From: Bacteroidales bacterium
Lineage (GTDB): Bacteria; Bacteroidota; Bacteroidia; Bacteroidales; F082
Assembly: GCA_017428285.1 (NCBI GenBank)
Contig: JAFRRE010000016.1
Span: 1 to 10,059 of the forward strand
Direction: 5' to 3'
DNA: 10,059 bases
The notes under the pieces are model-generated. The model did no database searches and was not told the DNA's origin. It saw only the letters and a list, made by a program, of their open reading frames with translations. Shown here piece after piece: positions 1-6,621 of the stretch. The position numbers were made by a program, and so were the translations under genes. The first letter of the stretch is position 1. The number at the start of each line of letters is the position of its first letter.

Positions 1-686
1 AGTTCGAGATAATGCCCTTCGGAAATTCTTTCCTCATCGAATAACTTACGAGCCTTGGAGCCAAAATCACCAATGACCAATCCCTCGTTTCCTTTTGAAT
101 AGAGTTCGACATCATATCCCCGCAAAGCCGCCTCCTGCGTAATCGAAATCGCCAACAGCGCGTCAGCGGACAAAGGACTGATGATGTGCAGTTCCTTCAG
201 CCTCACCACCAAAGTATGATGCGAAACGCCATAAAGATGCTCTATCCGAAGCAACGTGTCAATACTGACACTTTTGCTGACAATCTCATCGGATGGAATG
301 TTTTTCAGCAAACCTTCCTTGGGCATCAGCAAAGCGGAAGCGAACAGATTGGCCGACCTCTCAGCTGCATCGGTATAGATAGAGTTGTCGCAGAAATGCG
401 GCTGGGGATTCTCATCGTAATACAAATGATACAATTCGTGCGCAATGGTAAAGTGCTGCCGTCCCCGCCTCGAATTGCTGTTCACCAACATGAAACGATG
501 CTTCTTGTCTGGGGTCAGAAGCGACAATCCAAATAATTTATCAGACAAGGGCCGATAGAGCGTCATCACATTCAATTGACGGAGGGCTGTTTTCATATTG
601 AGCGGCTCCGTTGCGGAAACACGCAACAACTCGCTTCTCATCTTTCCAGCAAGGATTTCGGCCGTTTCAAGGTTCAACTTTTTCAT
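1..686 (-). CDS. ImmA/IrrE-family zinc metallopeptidase (3' end outside window)
   Basis: Translating the minus strand from an ATG at 686-684 gives 228 open codons that run off the left edge, so the N-terminus is complete and the C-terminus is missing. Residues 83-87 are HELYH, the HExxH zinc-protease signature, in the context FTIAHELYHLYY. AERSANLFASALLMP follows at 108-122 and supplies the probable third zinc ligand, Glu109. This pairing is typical of ImmA/IrrE (DUF955) peptidases. Known members such as ImmA cleave a partner XRE repressor and so switch on mobile-element or stress genes. The start overlaps the stop of the XRE gene as ATGA, so the two are probably translationally coupled, and the XRE protein is the likely substrate or partner. 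That link is inference. The family call is firm; the function within toxin-antitoxin, phage or ICE control is open. Confidence 0.9.
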   Translation of the reverse strand, partial: MKKLNLETAEILAGKMRSELLRVSATEPLNMKTALRQLNVMTLYRPLSDKLFGLSLLTPDKKHRFMLVNSNSRRGRQHFTIAHELYHLYYDENPQPHFCDNSIYTDAAERSANLFASALLMPKEGLLKNIPSDEIVSKSVSIDTLLRIEHLYGVSHHTLVVRLKELHIISPLSADALLAISITQEAALRGYDVELYSKGNEGLVIGDFGSKARKLFDEERISEGHYLE

Positions 687-1018
687 TTTTCCATCAGCCT
701 TTCCATCTTCAGATAATTCATCACAACGCTCTTGAATGAGGCCAATTCTCGCATATCATCAGCGCTAAGGTCATCAGCGCGGAAGGCGCAGACCAGCATA
801 TTGCGGACTGCCGTTTCGTCTTCCTCGAAGAGAAGTGCCAATTCACAGCCGAACAAATCCGCCGCCTTTTGCAGCACTTCCAAAGGCGTTTCGCGCTCGC
901 CTGCCTCATAGTTGGCGTAAGCCGAGCGTCCAACACCAAGATATTCAGCCATTTTCTCTTGCGTATAGCCGTTGGCCTCACGCAAGGCTTTCAGGTTTCT
1001 GCCTGTGATTGTGTTCAT
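683..1018 (-). CDS. XRE-family helix-turn-helix regulator
   Basis: This is a complete 111-aa protein. Residues about 6-60 form a classic XRE/Cro-CI helix-turn-helix, with the turn in GYTQEKMAEYLGVGRSAYANYE and the following ETPLEVLQKAADLFG helix. The rest (about 65-111) is acidic and helical and ends in LKMERLMEK, likely a dimerisation or partner-contact region. The stop TGA (685-683) overlaps the ATG of the downstream ImmA/IrrE peptidase gene, the usual order for repressor-protease pairs. The ATG start at 1018 follows an A-rich leader with a weak AAAAAAGGG purine run. A 10-bp perfect inverted repeat 26-72 bp upstream of the start (1044-1090) is a candidate operator for autoregulation. An antitoxin of HigA type is an alternative role. 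Confidence 0.9.
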   Translation of the reverse strand: MNTITGRNLKALREANGYTQEKMAEYLGVGRSAYANYEAGERETPLEVLQKAADLFGCELALLFEEDETAVRNMLVCAFRADDLSADDMRELASFKSVVMNYLKMERLMEK

Positions 1019-1030
1019 TTCGACCCTTTT

Positions 1031-1237
1031 TTAATACTTTTTGCGTGGCAAAAAATACAAAATATTTCGATAATTATATATTTTGCCACGGATTTTTTTA
1101 ATCCTATACTTCCTGTTTTTATACTCTCCCTCCACCTCAAGGATGCCTTCGTCCACGAGTTGTTTGAGGTAGTCACGGGTGCTTGAGGGTTCGAGTCCGA
1201 GGGCTTTCGAAATGGATTTTGCGTCTGAAAAATACAT
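1031..1237 (-). CDS. Small winged-helix-like protein, possibly a gene remnant
   Basis: A 68-aa ORF starts at ATG 1237-1235 and has an in-frame stop three codons upstream. Residues about 6-47 look like a winged helix: KSISKALGLEPSSTRDYLKQ resembles a helix-turn-helix, followed by LVDEGILEVEG and a basic wing, NRKYRIKK. This arrangement resembles the C-terminal winged helix of many Fic-family and transcription-regulator proteins, so the ORF may be a leftover piece of a longer protein. The last 20 residues (rich in Lys, Tyr, Asn) are encoded by very AT-rich DNA containing an inverted repeat, so this tail may not be functional. It ends 12 nt before the XRE start and could form the first gene of that operon. 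No clear promoter was found. Whether it is expressed is uncertain. Confidence 0.5.
   Translation of the reverse strand: MYFSDAKSISKALGLEPSSTRDYLKQLVDEGILEVEGEYKNRKYRIKKIRGKIYNYRNILYFLPRKKY
1044..1090. promoter_or_regulatory. Inverted repeat, candidate operator upstream of XRE gene
   Basis: CGTGGCAAAA at 1044-1053 is repeated exactly in inverted orientation as TTTTGCCACG at 1081-1090, with a 27-bp AT-rich spacer. It lies 26-72 bp upstream of the XRE start on the minus strand, where a promoter and an autoregulatory operator are expected. The spacer and left arm contain TATTTTG and TATTTTTTG on the minus strand, near-matches to the Bacteroidetes -7 box, but none is exact. The whole element is also inside the C-terminal codons of the small winged-helix ORF. 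Binding by the XRE protein is inferred from position only. Confidence 0.5.
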
Positions 1238-1354
1238 TATCGTTTATGATATTTTGCCTATGAATTGGATATGAGCCTTAATCCCCGTTTAGATGCCGGA
1301 CGCTGCTTTCTCGCATATTTCTGTAAATCAACAGACATATTTCAAAAAAAACAG

Positions 1355-1362
1355 TAATTTTG
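1355..1362 (+). promoter_or_regulatory. Bacteroidetes -7 promoter box for the Panacea operon
   Basis: TAATTTTG matches TAnnTTTG exactly. Transcription would begin around 1368-1370. No TTTG -33 box was seen at the usual spacing, which is common in this phylum. The position implies that the GTG at 1367 lies at or before the transcript start, favouring the ATG at 1388 as translation start. Confidence 0.6.
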
Positions 1363-1366
1363 CAGC

Positions 1367-1984
1367 GTGACAGTAATAAGACAATCCATGATTTCGAATT
1401 TGGGATTACAGGTAAATGCAAACAAGATAGGTGCATTGCTCGAATATATATGCAGCCAGATGCCGCATATTCATTTGCGCAAGTTACTGAAAGTAATATA
1501 CCTCATGGATGAGAAATCCGTGCAGATGCGAGCCATTCCGCTAACATGGCTTGACTATTACGCATGGAAGAAAGGTCCTGTGGCTCCAAGCATTTATGAA
1601 GTCAAGGATGGTGCTTTTGCAAATTTTGTGACATGTGTCAAAGAAGATGATGGCAAATGGCATGTGTCTGCCAACAAGACGAATCCCTACGCTATCGACC
1701 AAGATTTGAAGGGCTTTAGCGAATACGAAATGGACATCATCAATAGCGTGATTGCCTATTGTAAGGACAAGTCAGCCGATGACTTGACGGACGAGACGCA
1801 CAGCGAAGACTCGTTGTGGTCGCAAACGGTGTCGCATCATCATATCACTTTCGATGAGAATGGCCGTTCAGAATACCCGATTTGTCTTAACGACCTGAAC
1901 GATGCCGAAGGAAAGGAAATCTATGCTGAAGCATTGGATAGCATTATGATGCAGGCTTCTCTTAATTCGGCACTCCATGTTTGA
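1367..1984 (+). CDS. Panacea-domain (DUF4065, SocA/GepA-like) protein, putative antitoxin
   Basis: The longest frame is 205 aa from GTG 1367. An in-frame ATG at 1388 (MISNLGLQVNANK, giving 198 aa) is more likely the true start, because the -7 box at 1355-1362 puts the transcript start at about the GTG. Residues about 20-150 match the Panacea/DUF4065 pattern: LRKLLKVIYLMDE, then LTWLDYYAWKKGPVAPSIYEV (GPV at 70-72), and a C-terminal SADDLTDETHSEDSLW with the family's His and Trp. The family includes the SocA antitoxin (a ClpXP adaptor in Caulobacter) and phage-associated GepA. Panacea proteins are known as antitoxin domains paired with many different toxins. The next gene overlaps this one by 8 bp, the arrangement expected of an antitoxin followed by its toxin. 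The domain call is firm; the antitoxin role is inferred. Confidence 0.85.
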   Translation: MTVIRQSMISNLGLQVNANKIGALLEYICSQMPHIHLRKLLKVIYLMDEKSVQMRAIPLTWLDYYAWKKGPVAPSIYEVKDGAFANFVTCVKEDDGKWHVSANKTNPYAIDQDLKGFSEYEMDIINSVIAYCKDKSADDLTDETHSEDSLWSQTVSHHHITFDENGRSEYPICLNDLNDAEGKEIYAEALDSIMMQASLNSALHV

Positions 1985-2447
1985 ACCCGGCACTGTCACA
2001 TACGGATTTGCCAAAAACATAAACAATCCCAAATACAAATATGCCATCAGCATATTTAGGGATGAAGACGTGCGGGTTGTCATTCATTTCACGACCAGCC
2101 AAAGACGCGCAGGTGTTCCCGACGATCAGATAAAACACGGCATCAATCGTGACGCAGACGGCAAAGTAGTGTCGTATGTGTTTGAACCTGATGTAGAGAT
2201 TGGCGACGTTCCAACGGGCGGTCGTTTCTGCTTTCCTGTCCGCACGGTTATGCAGTTCGACTATGGTTTTCTGCGCGGCGATGACTGGAGCTTGCAGCAA
2301 CAGTTTGATGATTTGGAGGTCAAATGTCATTTGGACAGAGAAGAGTACCTTAATCTGGTCTACGCCATGTATTGCAGCAAGCGCACACCGACCGAATACA
2401 AGCCATATTTGGAGAAGGTTCTTGAAGAGGCGTATGGTTCTAATTAG
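1977..2447 (+). CDS. Putative toxin partner of the Panacea protein (unknown family)
   Basis: A 156-aa protein starts at ATG 1977, inside the last codons of the Panacea gene (8-bp overlap with its stop TGA 1982-1984), which implies translational coupling. I do not recognise the family with certainty. The N-terminal half is beta-rich: PGTVTYGFAK, KYAISIFRDEDVRVVIHFTTSQ (to residue 42), then KVVSYVFEPDVEIGD and RFCFPVRTVMQFDY. This layout, with a strand carrying FTTSQ, loosely recalls the SH3-like barrel of PemK/MazF-type toxins, but no diagnostic residue settles it. The C-terminal third (about 103-156) is helical and charged, ending in YLEKVLEEAYGSN. There is no signal peptide or membrane segment, so it should be cytoplasmic. 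Its role as a toxin rests on position beside a Panacea antitoxin. Confidence 0.75.
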   Translation: MFEPGTVTYGFAKNINNPKYKYAISIFRDEDVRVVIHFTTSQRRAGVPDDQIKHGINRDADGKVVSYVFEPDVEIGDVPTGGRFCFPVRTVMQFDYGFLRGDDWSLQQQFDDLEVKCHLDREEYLNLVYAMYCSKRTPTEYKPYLEKVLEEAYGSN

Positions 2448-2564
2448 AGGATACAAGCAGAAAAGGTCTTCACATCCCGAATAAAGATTATCCAGCCCGT
2501 TCATGAGGGCACAAAAAATGGAGACTGAAAGTAATCACTCATCTATTCCACTCCAAACAAGCTC

Positions 2565-2594
2565 ATGGGATTTTTCCATCCTTTTTCTTTTTTA
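2565..2594 (+). terminator. Possible intrinsic terminator after the Panacea operon
   Basis: ATGGGA (2565-2570) can pair with TTCCAT (2574-2579), including one G-U pair, around a 3-nt loop. It is followed by a T-rich run, CCTTTTTCTTTTTT, to about 2594. It lies 118 nt after the stop of the second gene. The stem is short, so confidence is limited. Confidence 0.4.
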
Positions 2595-2607
2595 TTTATA
2601 TTTTGTC

Positions 2608-2615
2608 TATCTTTG
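2608..2615 (+). promoter_or_regulatory. Bacteroidetes -7 promoter box in the gap before the DUF262 genes
   Basis: TATCTTTG is an exact TAnnTTTG match just after a T-rich tract. Transcription would start near 2621-2625, about 260 nt before the first DUF262 gene. The following 165 nt contain no credible ORF, so it may drive a small RNA or a long leader. Confidence 0.45.
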
Positions 2616-2720
2616 CCACTGCCTTGCGCGAGTGGGAAGGAATACTGTGGTGGTTAGATAATAGAAATCCCGAATCGGTGTGGGACGAAACTCCTTGCTA
2701 AGTGTTGGTGGCCTCGAACA
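2616..2720 (+). ncRNA. Candidate structured RNA or long leader
   Basis: This is a non-coding stretch just downstream of an exact -7 box. Several segments can pair in nested order: GCCACT (2615-2620) with GGTGGC (2707-2712, one G-U pair), AAGGA (2637-2641) with TCCTT (2692-2696), and TCCC (2668-2671) with GGGA (2682-2685). Together they would make a rod-like fold. CCACT (2616-2620) can also pair locally with AGTGG (2631-2635). I do not recognise a named family. A 6S-like RNA is one untested option because a rod with internal bubbles would fit. The helices are short and were found by eye, so chance cannot be excluded. Confidence 0.25.
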
Positions 2721-2780
2721 AAGGAGATGGTGGTCGATGCTGAATTAATGGGGGCTTATTATTATTAAAAGATTATTTTG

Positions 2781-2788
2781 TAGATTTG
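2781..2788 (+). promoter_or_regulatory. Bacteroidetes -7 promoter box for the DUF262 operon
   Basis: TAGATTTG is an exact TAnnTTTG match, placed 92 bp before the ATG of the first DUF262 gene. A transcript from about 2794-2798 would carry an 80-90-nt leader containing the hairpin at 2818-2869. Confidence 0.5.
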
Positions 2789-2817
2789 CAGTGTCATATT
2801 TCCAGATTATGTTCAAC

Positions 2818-2869
2818 GGACCTCGCATGGTCAGGAAGTGTGGCGGGGGAAAGGTGAAAATTGAGGTCC
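2818..2869 (+). promoter_or_regulatory. Leader hairpin ahead of the DUF262 operon
   Basis: GGACCTC (2818-2824) is perfectly complementary to GAGGTCC (2863-2869), with a 38-nt purine-rich loop. The right arm contains the only Shine-Dalgarno-like string (GAGGT, 2863-2867) near the ATG at 2881, so pairing would hide it. This suggests control of translation of the defence genes, but Bacteroidetes often start without a Shine-Dalgarno, so the effect is uncertain. Confidence 0.4.
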
Positions 2870-2880
2870 CCTAAATAACA

Positions 2881-4140
2881 ATGTCAGCGTATAAATCCAG
2901 CATATACGACCTGCTCTCTATGGATAATTTGGCAATACCAGATTATCAGCGGCCTTATAAATGGACCAAGAGAAACATAAATGAACTTCTTACAGATATT
3001 AGCAAGGCTATTGAAGAAGGTCAAAAGTATGGTGATTCATACAAGTATCGCATAGGTACTATCCTTATTCATAATTCACAAGATGGCAAGTCGTACATTG
3101 TTGACGGTCAACAACGAATTCTTTCTATCGCCCTCGTATGCCTATACCTTTTCCCCTCTTTTCGGTCAGATTTAACTAACCATTGCTTCACTGATGACGT
3201 TTCGAAGCAAAATATTCGAGACAATTACATGTTTATTCAGCAATGGTTCACCCTACAAAGCGATGAAGAAAAGAATCGGTTTCTTGAAGCGCTGAAACGC
3301 ATTATAGAGGTTATAGTTATCACTGTTAATGAGGAATCCGAGGCATTTCAATTATTCGATTCCCAAAACAGTCGTGGCAAACCCTTATATCCACACGATC
3401 TTCTTAAAGCCTATCACCTTAGGGAGATGACCTCAAGTCTTTCCGAAATGGAACATGCTGTGAAGAAATGGGAAGATGAGGAACCAAACGAGATAAAAGA
3501 GTTGTTTAGCGACTACATCTTCCCGATTTACAATTGGTCAAAGAAAACAAAGACAGATACATTTAGTGACCGGTACATTGAGGTGTTCAAGGGCGCCGAC
3601 ATAAAAGAGTCCTACACCTACGCAATGAGAGCATTTAAATCCTCACCGTTCTTTCAAATTAGCGAACCTTTTATTGCTGGCAATGATTTCTTCGAGTATG
3701 TTGGGCACTATATCCAAATGCTTCGCGACATTAAGAAAGAGTTAGAGAAGAATGGGGATTTCTCAGCGATACAAGAAATTCTAAGTGATAGAAGCAGTGG
3801 ACTAAAGTACTGTAAAATTCTATTCTATTGTGCTCTGTTGAGTTACTACGACAGATTCCATTGTTTCGACAAGATGGCGGTTATTCGCTTGTTCACATGG
3901 TCGTTCATGATACGCATAGACATGCAACATCTTGGGTATGACACAATCAATAAATATGCAATTGGAGAATACAACGCGCAATATTCAAACAACCTACCAG
4001 TATTCTCATTAATTGCCAATGCAAGAAAGCATGCCGACATATCCAATCTGACAATTGAATGCAATTATAACAAGGATAATTGGAGCGAGCTATCAGTAAA
4101 ATTATTGAAACTTAACGGATTGTATAGAAATGACAAATAA
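2881..4140 (+). CDS. DUF262-domain protein without visible HNH domain (GmrS-like subunit)
   Basis: This 419-aa protein has the DUF262 (ParB/sulfiredoxin-like) fold signatures: IPDYQRPYKW at 19-28, YRIGTILI at about 56-63, and DGQQR at 75-79, the motif linked to NTP binding and hydrolysis in GmrSD, BrxU and SspE enzymes. FQLFDSQNSRGKPLYPHDLLKA at about 156-177 matches the family's conserved NSRG..L..HDLLK segment. The rest (180-419) is helical. No DUF1524 HNH motif (H..P with GNL and N..SN) is seen at the C-terminus, so it should not cut DNA itself. It probably works as a sensor or NTPase subunit with the next protein, whose gene overlaps its end by 11 bp. The ATG start follows a weak leader sequence. 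Its low G+C suggests transfer. The domain call is firm; modified-DNA restriction is inferred. Confidence 0.88.
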   Translation: MSAYKSSIYDLLSMDNLAIPDYQRPYKWTKRNINELLTDISKAIEEGQKYGDSYKYRIGTILIHNSQDGKSYIVDGQQRILSIALVCLYLFPSFRSDLTNHCFTDDVSKQNIRDNYMFIQQWFTLQSDEEKNRFLEALKRIIEVIVITVNEESEAFQLFDSQNSRGKPLYPHDLLKAYHLREMTSSLSEMEHAVKKWEDEEPNEIKELFSDYIFPIYNWSKKTKTDTFSDRYIEVFKGADIKESYTYAMRAFKSSPFFQISEPFIAGNDFFEYVGHYIQMLRDIKKELEKNGDFSAIQEILSDRSSGLKYCKILFYCALLSYYDRFHCFDKMAVIRLFTWSFMIRIDMQHLGYDTINKYAIGEYNAQYSNNLPVFSLIANARKHADISNLTIECNYNKDNWSELSVKLLKLNGLYRNDK

Positions 4141-6052
4141 GGATATTGTAGAACTCATCGTTTATAAGGACAAAGAGAATAATATTTTCAATACTGACAA
4201 GCTTTTCCAGATACCACTATATCAAAGAGCATTTGCGTGGGAAGAGAAAGAGCTCGTTCAACTTTTAGAGGATATTAATGACAGTTGTGTAGAACTAAAT
4301 AGCAAATACTATATTGGTACATTAGTTGTCGCGGATAAAGGGGCATTCTACGAAGTGGTTGATGGCCAGCAGCGCTTGACATCTCTTTTCCTTCTACTTC
4401 ATTGTCTCGAGGTCAAGGTTACACAGTCTCTTTCTTTTGCTTGTCGAGATAAATCTAACTACACCCTGAAGAATCTGGACGGAATACTAAATAATTCAAG
4501 CGTGATCGACAATGACAAGATTCAAGAATCAATCATAAGCGGGGTGAGAATCATCCAGGGCGAGTTGTCAAATGGCAAGAAATATGGAGATGATTTCTTG
4601 GAGAAATTGGCCCATGTCGTGATGTATCGCATTGTAGTCCCTCCGCACACCGACCTGAATCATTATTTTGAAACGATGAATACCCGAGGTGAACAGTTGG
4701 AGCAACATGACATACTAAAAGCATCATTAATGAGCTGTCTCCAGGGCGATAAAGCTTGGATGGCTGCTTTTTCTGAGATATGGAACGCCTGCAGAGATAT
4801 GAGCGGTTATGTCCAGATGAATTTCAGCAAAGCGAGCAGAGAGTTATTGTTCGGAGGTTATTGGAATGACAATCCCACATCGTTAACCCCGTTCGTTAAA
4901 GCAGCCAAAGGCAAATACTCCGAAAAGAGCAATACGATATACGATATAGTTAAACCAGGTTTCGAGATAAGAAAAGCATATGTCATTACCGACAGCAGCG
5001 ATAAGGATGCTAATGTTAGGTTTGAAAGCATAATCGATTTTTCATACTTTCTAATTCACTGTTTGAAGACTTTTGTGAGTGTCAAGGGCATCAAGAGCGA
5101 CGATGAAAGCGAACTTTGCGAGTCACTTCTTAATGACAAGAAGTTAAATATCTTCTTTGAGCGTGTACTTAATCACGGGCTGTTAAAAGATAAACATTTA
5201 GACAAAAAGACATTCGCTAAACAGTTTATCAAGCACCTGTTGAGGATGCGGTTTCTCTTCGACAAATTTATTTTAAAGAGGGAATTCATCGGTGACAGTT
5301 TAGAAGGTGAATGGAGTTTGAAGACACTCAACGTTTCAGGTCAAGGCAGCAATAAAAAGGCATATTTTACTGACTCAAGTTTTCTTGAGTACTACCAAAG
5401 AAAGAAAGACAATAAGGCACTACATGAAAATAATTTGATGATTCAGTCAGCGCTGCGTGTGTCTTATACTTCACCTAAGGTAATGCACTGGATTACAGGA
5501 TTGCTCTTATGGTTGGAAGAAAATGATAATACCTCACGACTGAACAGTTATTGTGAGGTTGCGGAGCAGATTGCCCGGCAAAGCATTATTGAGAATTTCT
5601 TCACCCCTTGCGAAGATGGAGATTATAGGCTTGGCGTAGGTACACCACATATAGTTTTCAATTACCTTGATTACCTAATTTGGAAGAGTAACAGGAACCT
5701 CTATAAGGACTTTACCTTCGAGTTTAGGAATTCCGTAGAACATTGGTATCCCCGACACCCGTCTGAATCAGAGATTAAGACTTGGGATGACGGAGGTGTG
5801 GACAGGTTTGGCAACTTATGCATCATCCAAAGGAACGTGAATTCCAAATTTTCAAATCTACCACCCGAAGGAAAGAAGACTTCTTTCAGGACAATGATTG
5901 AAAAAGGTAGCCTCAAATTAAGGTTGATGAGTAATCTTACGATTCCAGGAAACGGAATCCCTGCGAGTCAAAACTGGAAAGACCATATATGCGAAGAGCA
6001 TGAACGCGAAATGATAAATATTCTATTAAAGGCTTGCAACTTGGAGAAATAA
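4130..6052 (+). CDS. DUF262 + DUF1524 HNH nuclease (GmrSD-family type IV restriction-like)
   Basis: A 640-aa protein whose ATG (4130) lies inside the end of the previous gene, with an 11-bp overlap. The N-terminal DUF262 domain shows IPLYQRAFAW at 28-37, YYIGTLVV at about 60-67, DGQQRL at 78-83 and NHYFETMNTRGEQLEQHDIL at 177-196. A long helical middle follows. The C-terminal DUF1524 HNH nuclease shows SVEHWYPRHP with His538, then VDRFGNLCIIQRNVNSKFSN around 557-575 (Gly561, Asn562, Leu563, Asn571), so the catalytic motif looks intact. In GmrSD, BrxU and related enzymes, DUF262 hydrolyses NTP and DUF1524 cleaves DNA, typically phage DNA with modified bases. This is therefore the nuclease subunit of a two-gene system. 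The target modification cannot be read from sequence. Confidence 0.9.
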   Translation: MTNKDIVELIVYKDKENNIFNTDKLFQIPLYQRAFAWEEKELVQLLEDINDSCVELNSKYYIGTLVVADKGAFYEVVDGQQRLTSLFLLLHCLEVKVTQSLSFACRDKSNYTLKNLDGILNNSSVIDNDKIQESIISGVRIIQGELSNGKKYGDDFLEKLAHVVMYRIVVPPHTDLNHYFETMNTRGEQLEQHDILKASLMSCLQGDKAWMAAFSEIWNACRDMSGYVQMNFSKASRELLFGGYWNDNPTSLTPFVKAAKGKYSEKSNTIYDIVKPGFEIRKAYVITDSSDKDANVRFESIIDFSYFLIHCLKTFVSVKGIKSDDESELCESLLNDKKLNIFFERVLNHGLLKDKHLDKKTFAKQFIKHLLRMRFLFDKFILKREFIGDSLEGEWSLKTLNVSGQGSNKKAYFTDSSFLEYYQRKKDNKALHENNLMIQSALRVSYTSPKVMHWITGLLLWLEENDNTSRLNSYCEVAEQIARQSIIENFFTPCEDGDYRLGVGTPHIVFNYLDYLIWKSNRNLYKDFTFEFRNSVEHWYPRHPSESEIKTWDDGGVDRFGNLCIIQRNVNSKFSNLPPEGKKTSFRTMIEKGSLKLRLMSNLTIPGNGIPASQNWKDHICEEHEREMINILLKACNLEK

Positions 6053-6440
6053 TATCATATTTTTCTATCAATTCTCAATACTTCACCCCCAAAACCACAT
6101 GTTCATTATCGCTTACAACAAAATCATCGAGGGCGGGCTATCTGAGTGTATTCTATCGCTCTCGTGTTTTGCTCCATTCCGCGATGGAACACTGTTCGTT
6201 CCTCACGGTGTCCCTCACTCCATTAAGCAAACCACCAAACCCATCCAATCCCTTGTGTGTTCCCCCGCAGTAAAGCTTCAACATGTAGGGAAGCCCTTAC
6301 TCCGCTCTGAAGCTTTTACTTTGGCTTTTACTATGGGAAGCTTCTTTTAGCTTCACCGTCCCAACCCTTACAGGATGTTCCTCCCCCGCCAAAGCCTTTG
6401 CCCTGAGTCTAACAGCTCCCCATTAGGTGACATCCACTAC
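6053..6440. other. Intergenic region without credible gene
   Basis: The open frames here are short, have no recognisable domain and show pyrimidine-rich, low-information translations. An 11-bp perfect palindrome, GAACACTGTTC, lies at 6187-6197 and an AGCTT-rich block at 6309-6354. No strong terminator is visible after the DUF262 operon stop at 6052. Confidence 0.6.
6309..6354. repeat. AGCTT-rich short repeat block
   Basis: GCTTTTACT occurs at 6312-6320 and again at 6324-6332 (12-bp period). It is followed by GAAGCT (6337-6342), which can pair with AGCTTC (6349-6354) around a 6-nt loop. A further AAGCTT lies at 6273-6278. The block resembles low-complexity gene-border repeats; its function is unknown. 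Confidence 0.45.
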
Positions 6441-6459
6441 CGTCTGCGGGACGCAGACG
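6441..6459. repeat. Hairpin, 8-bp stem with 3-nt loop
   Basis: CGTCTGCG (6441-6448) and CGCAGACG (6452-6459) are perfect inverted repeats around the loop GGA. It is the first of several tri-loop hairpins in the next 200 bp. Confidence 0.65.
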
Positions 6460-6479
6460 ATGACAATGCGTCAGGCCAA

Positions 6480-6492
6480 GTCCTGAAAGGAC
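6480..6492. repeat. Hairpin, 5-bp stem with 3-nt loop
   Basis: GTCCT (6480-6484) pairs with AGGAC (6488-6492) around the loop GAA. It lies between the first hairpin and copy A of the 41-bp repeat. Confidence 0.5.
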
Positions 6493-6500
6493 GACCCCAT

Positions 6501-6541
6501 CACACCCCGATATGCAATGTCGGGTATTCATATTAGGATAG
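6501..6541. repeat. 41-bp direct repeat, copy A, with tri-loop palindrome
   Basis: This copy matches 6622-6662 at 39 of 41 positions (differences at 6526 and 6536). Weaker similarity extends back to 6493. Inside it, CCCGATAT (6506-6513) pairs with ATGTCGGG (6517-6524) around the loop GCA. The single imperfect pair is G-U when read as plus-strand RNA but A-C on the other strand, hinting that the plus-strand RNA is the folded form. Confidence 0.75.
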
Positions 6542-6620
6542 GCGGATTCCTGTATGCCGCAGCCATAGATGCCCGCCATCGCACAGGCCATTGTTGGCAT
6601 GACATGGCTGCTTGATCCTA
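6534..6620. repeat. Long nested stem between the two direct repeats
   Basis: Three nested complementary pairs were found: TAGGAT (6534-6539) with ATCCTA (6615-6620), GCAGCCAT (6559-6566) with ATGGCTGC (6604-6611), and ATGCC (6570-6574) with GGCAT (6596-6600). The left base of the outer stem lies in the end of repeat copy A and its right side directly precedes copy B. This may be a structured RNA or a folded DNA site of a mobile or REP-like element. Confidence 0.5.
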
Positions 6621-6621
6621 C

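Noticed and set aside
186..536. Plus-strand open frame of 116 aa
   Set aside because: It is antisense to the ImmA/IrrE peptidase, whose HExxH and second motif are clear; the plus-strand translation has no domain.
1962..2504. Minus-strand open frame of 180 aa
   Set aside because: It is antisense to the Panacea partner gene, which has the better context (8-bp overlap, same strand as the Panacea gene).
2612..2701. Short in-frame stretch ending in RNPESVWDETPC and a stop
   Set aside because: No start codon with context, only about 29 codons, and it begins inside a promoter box; considered as a gene remnant but not supported.
6099..6350. 83-aa plus-strand open frame after the DUF262 operon
   Set aside because: The translation is low in information and runs through the AGCTT repeat block; no domain or ribosome site.
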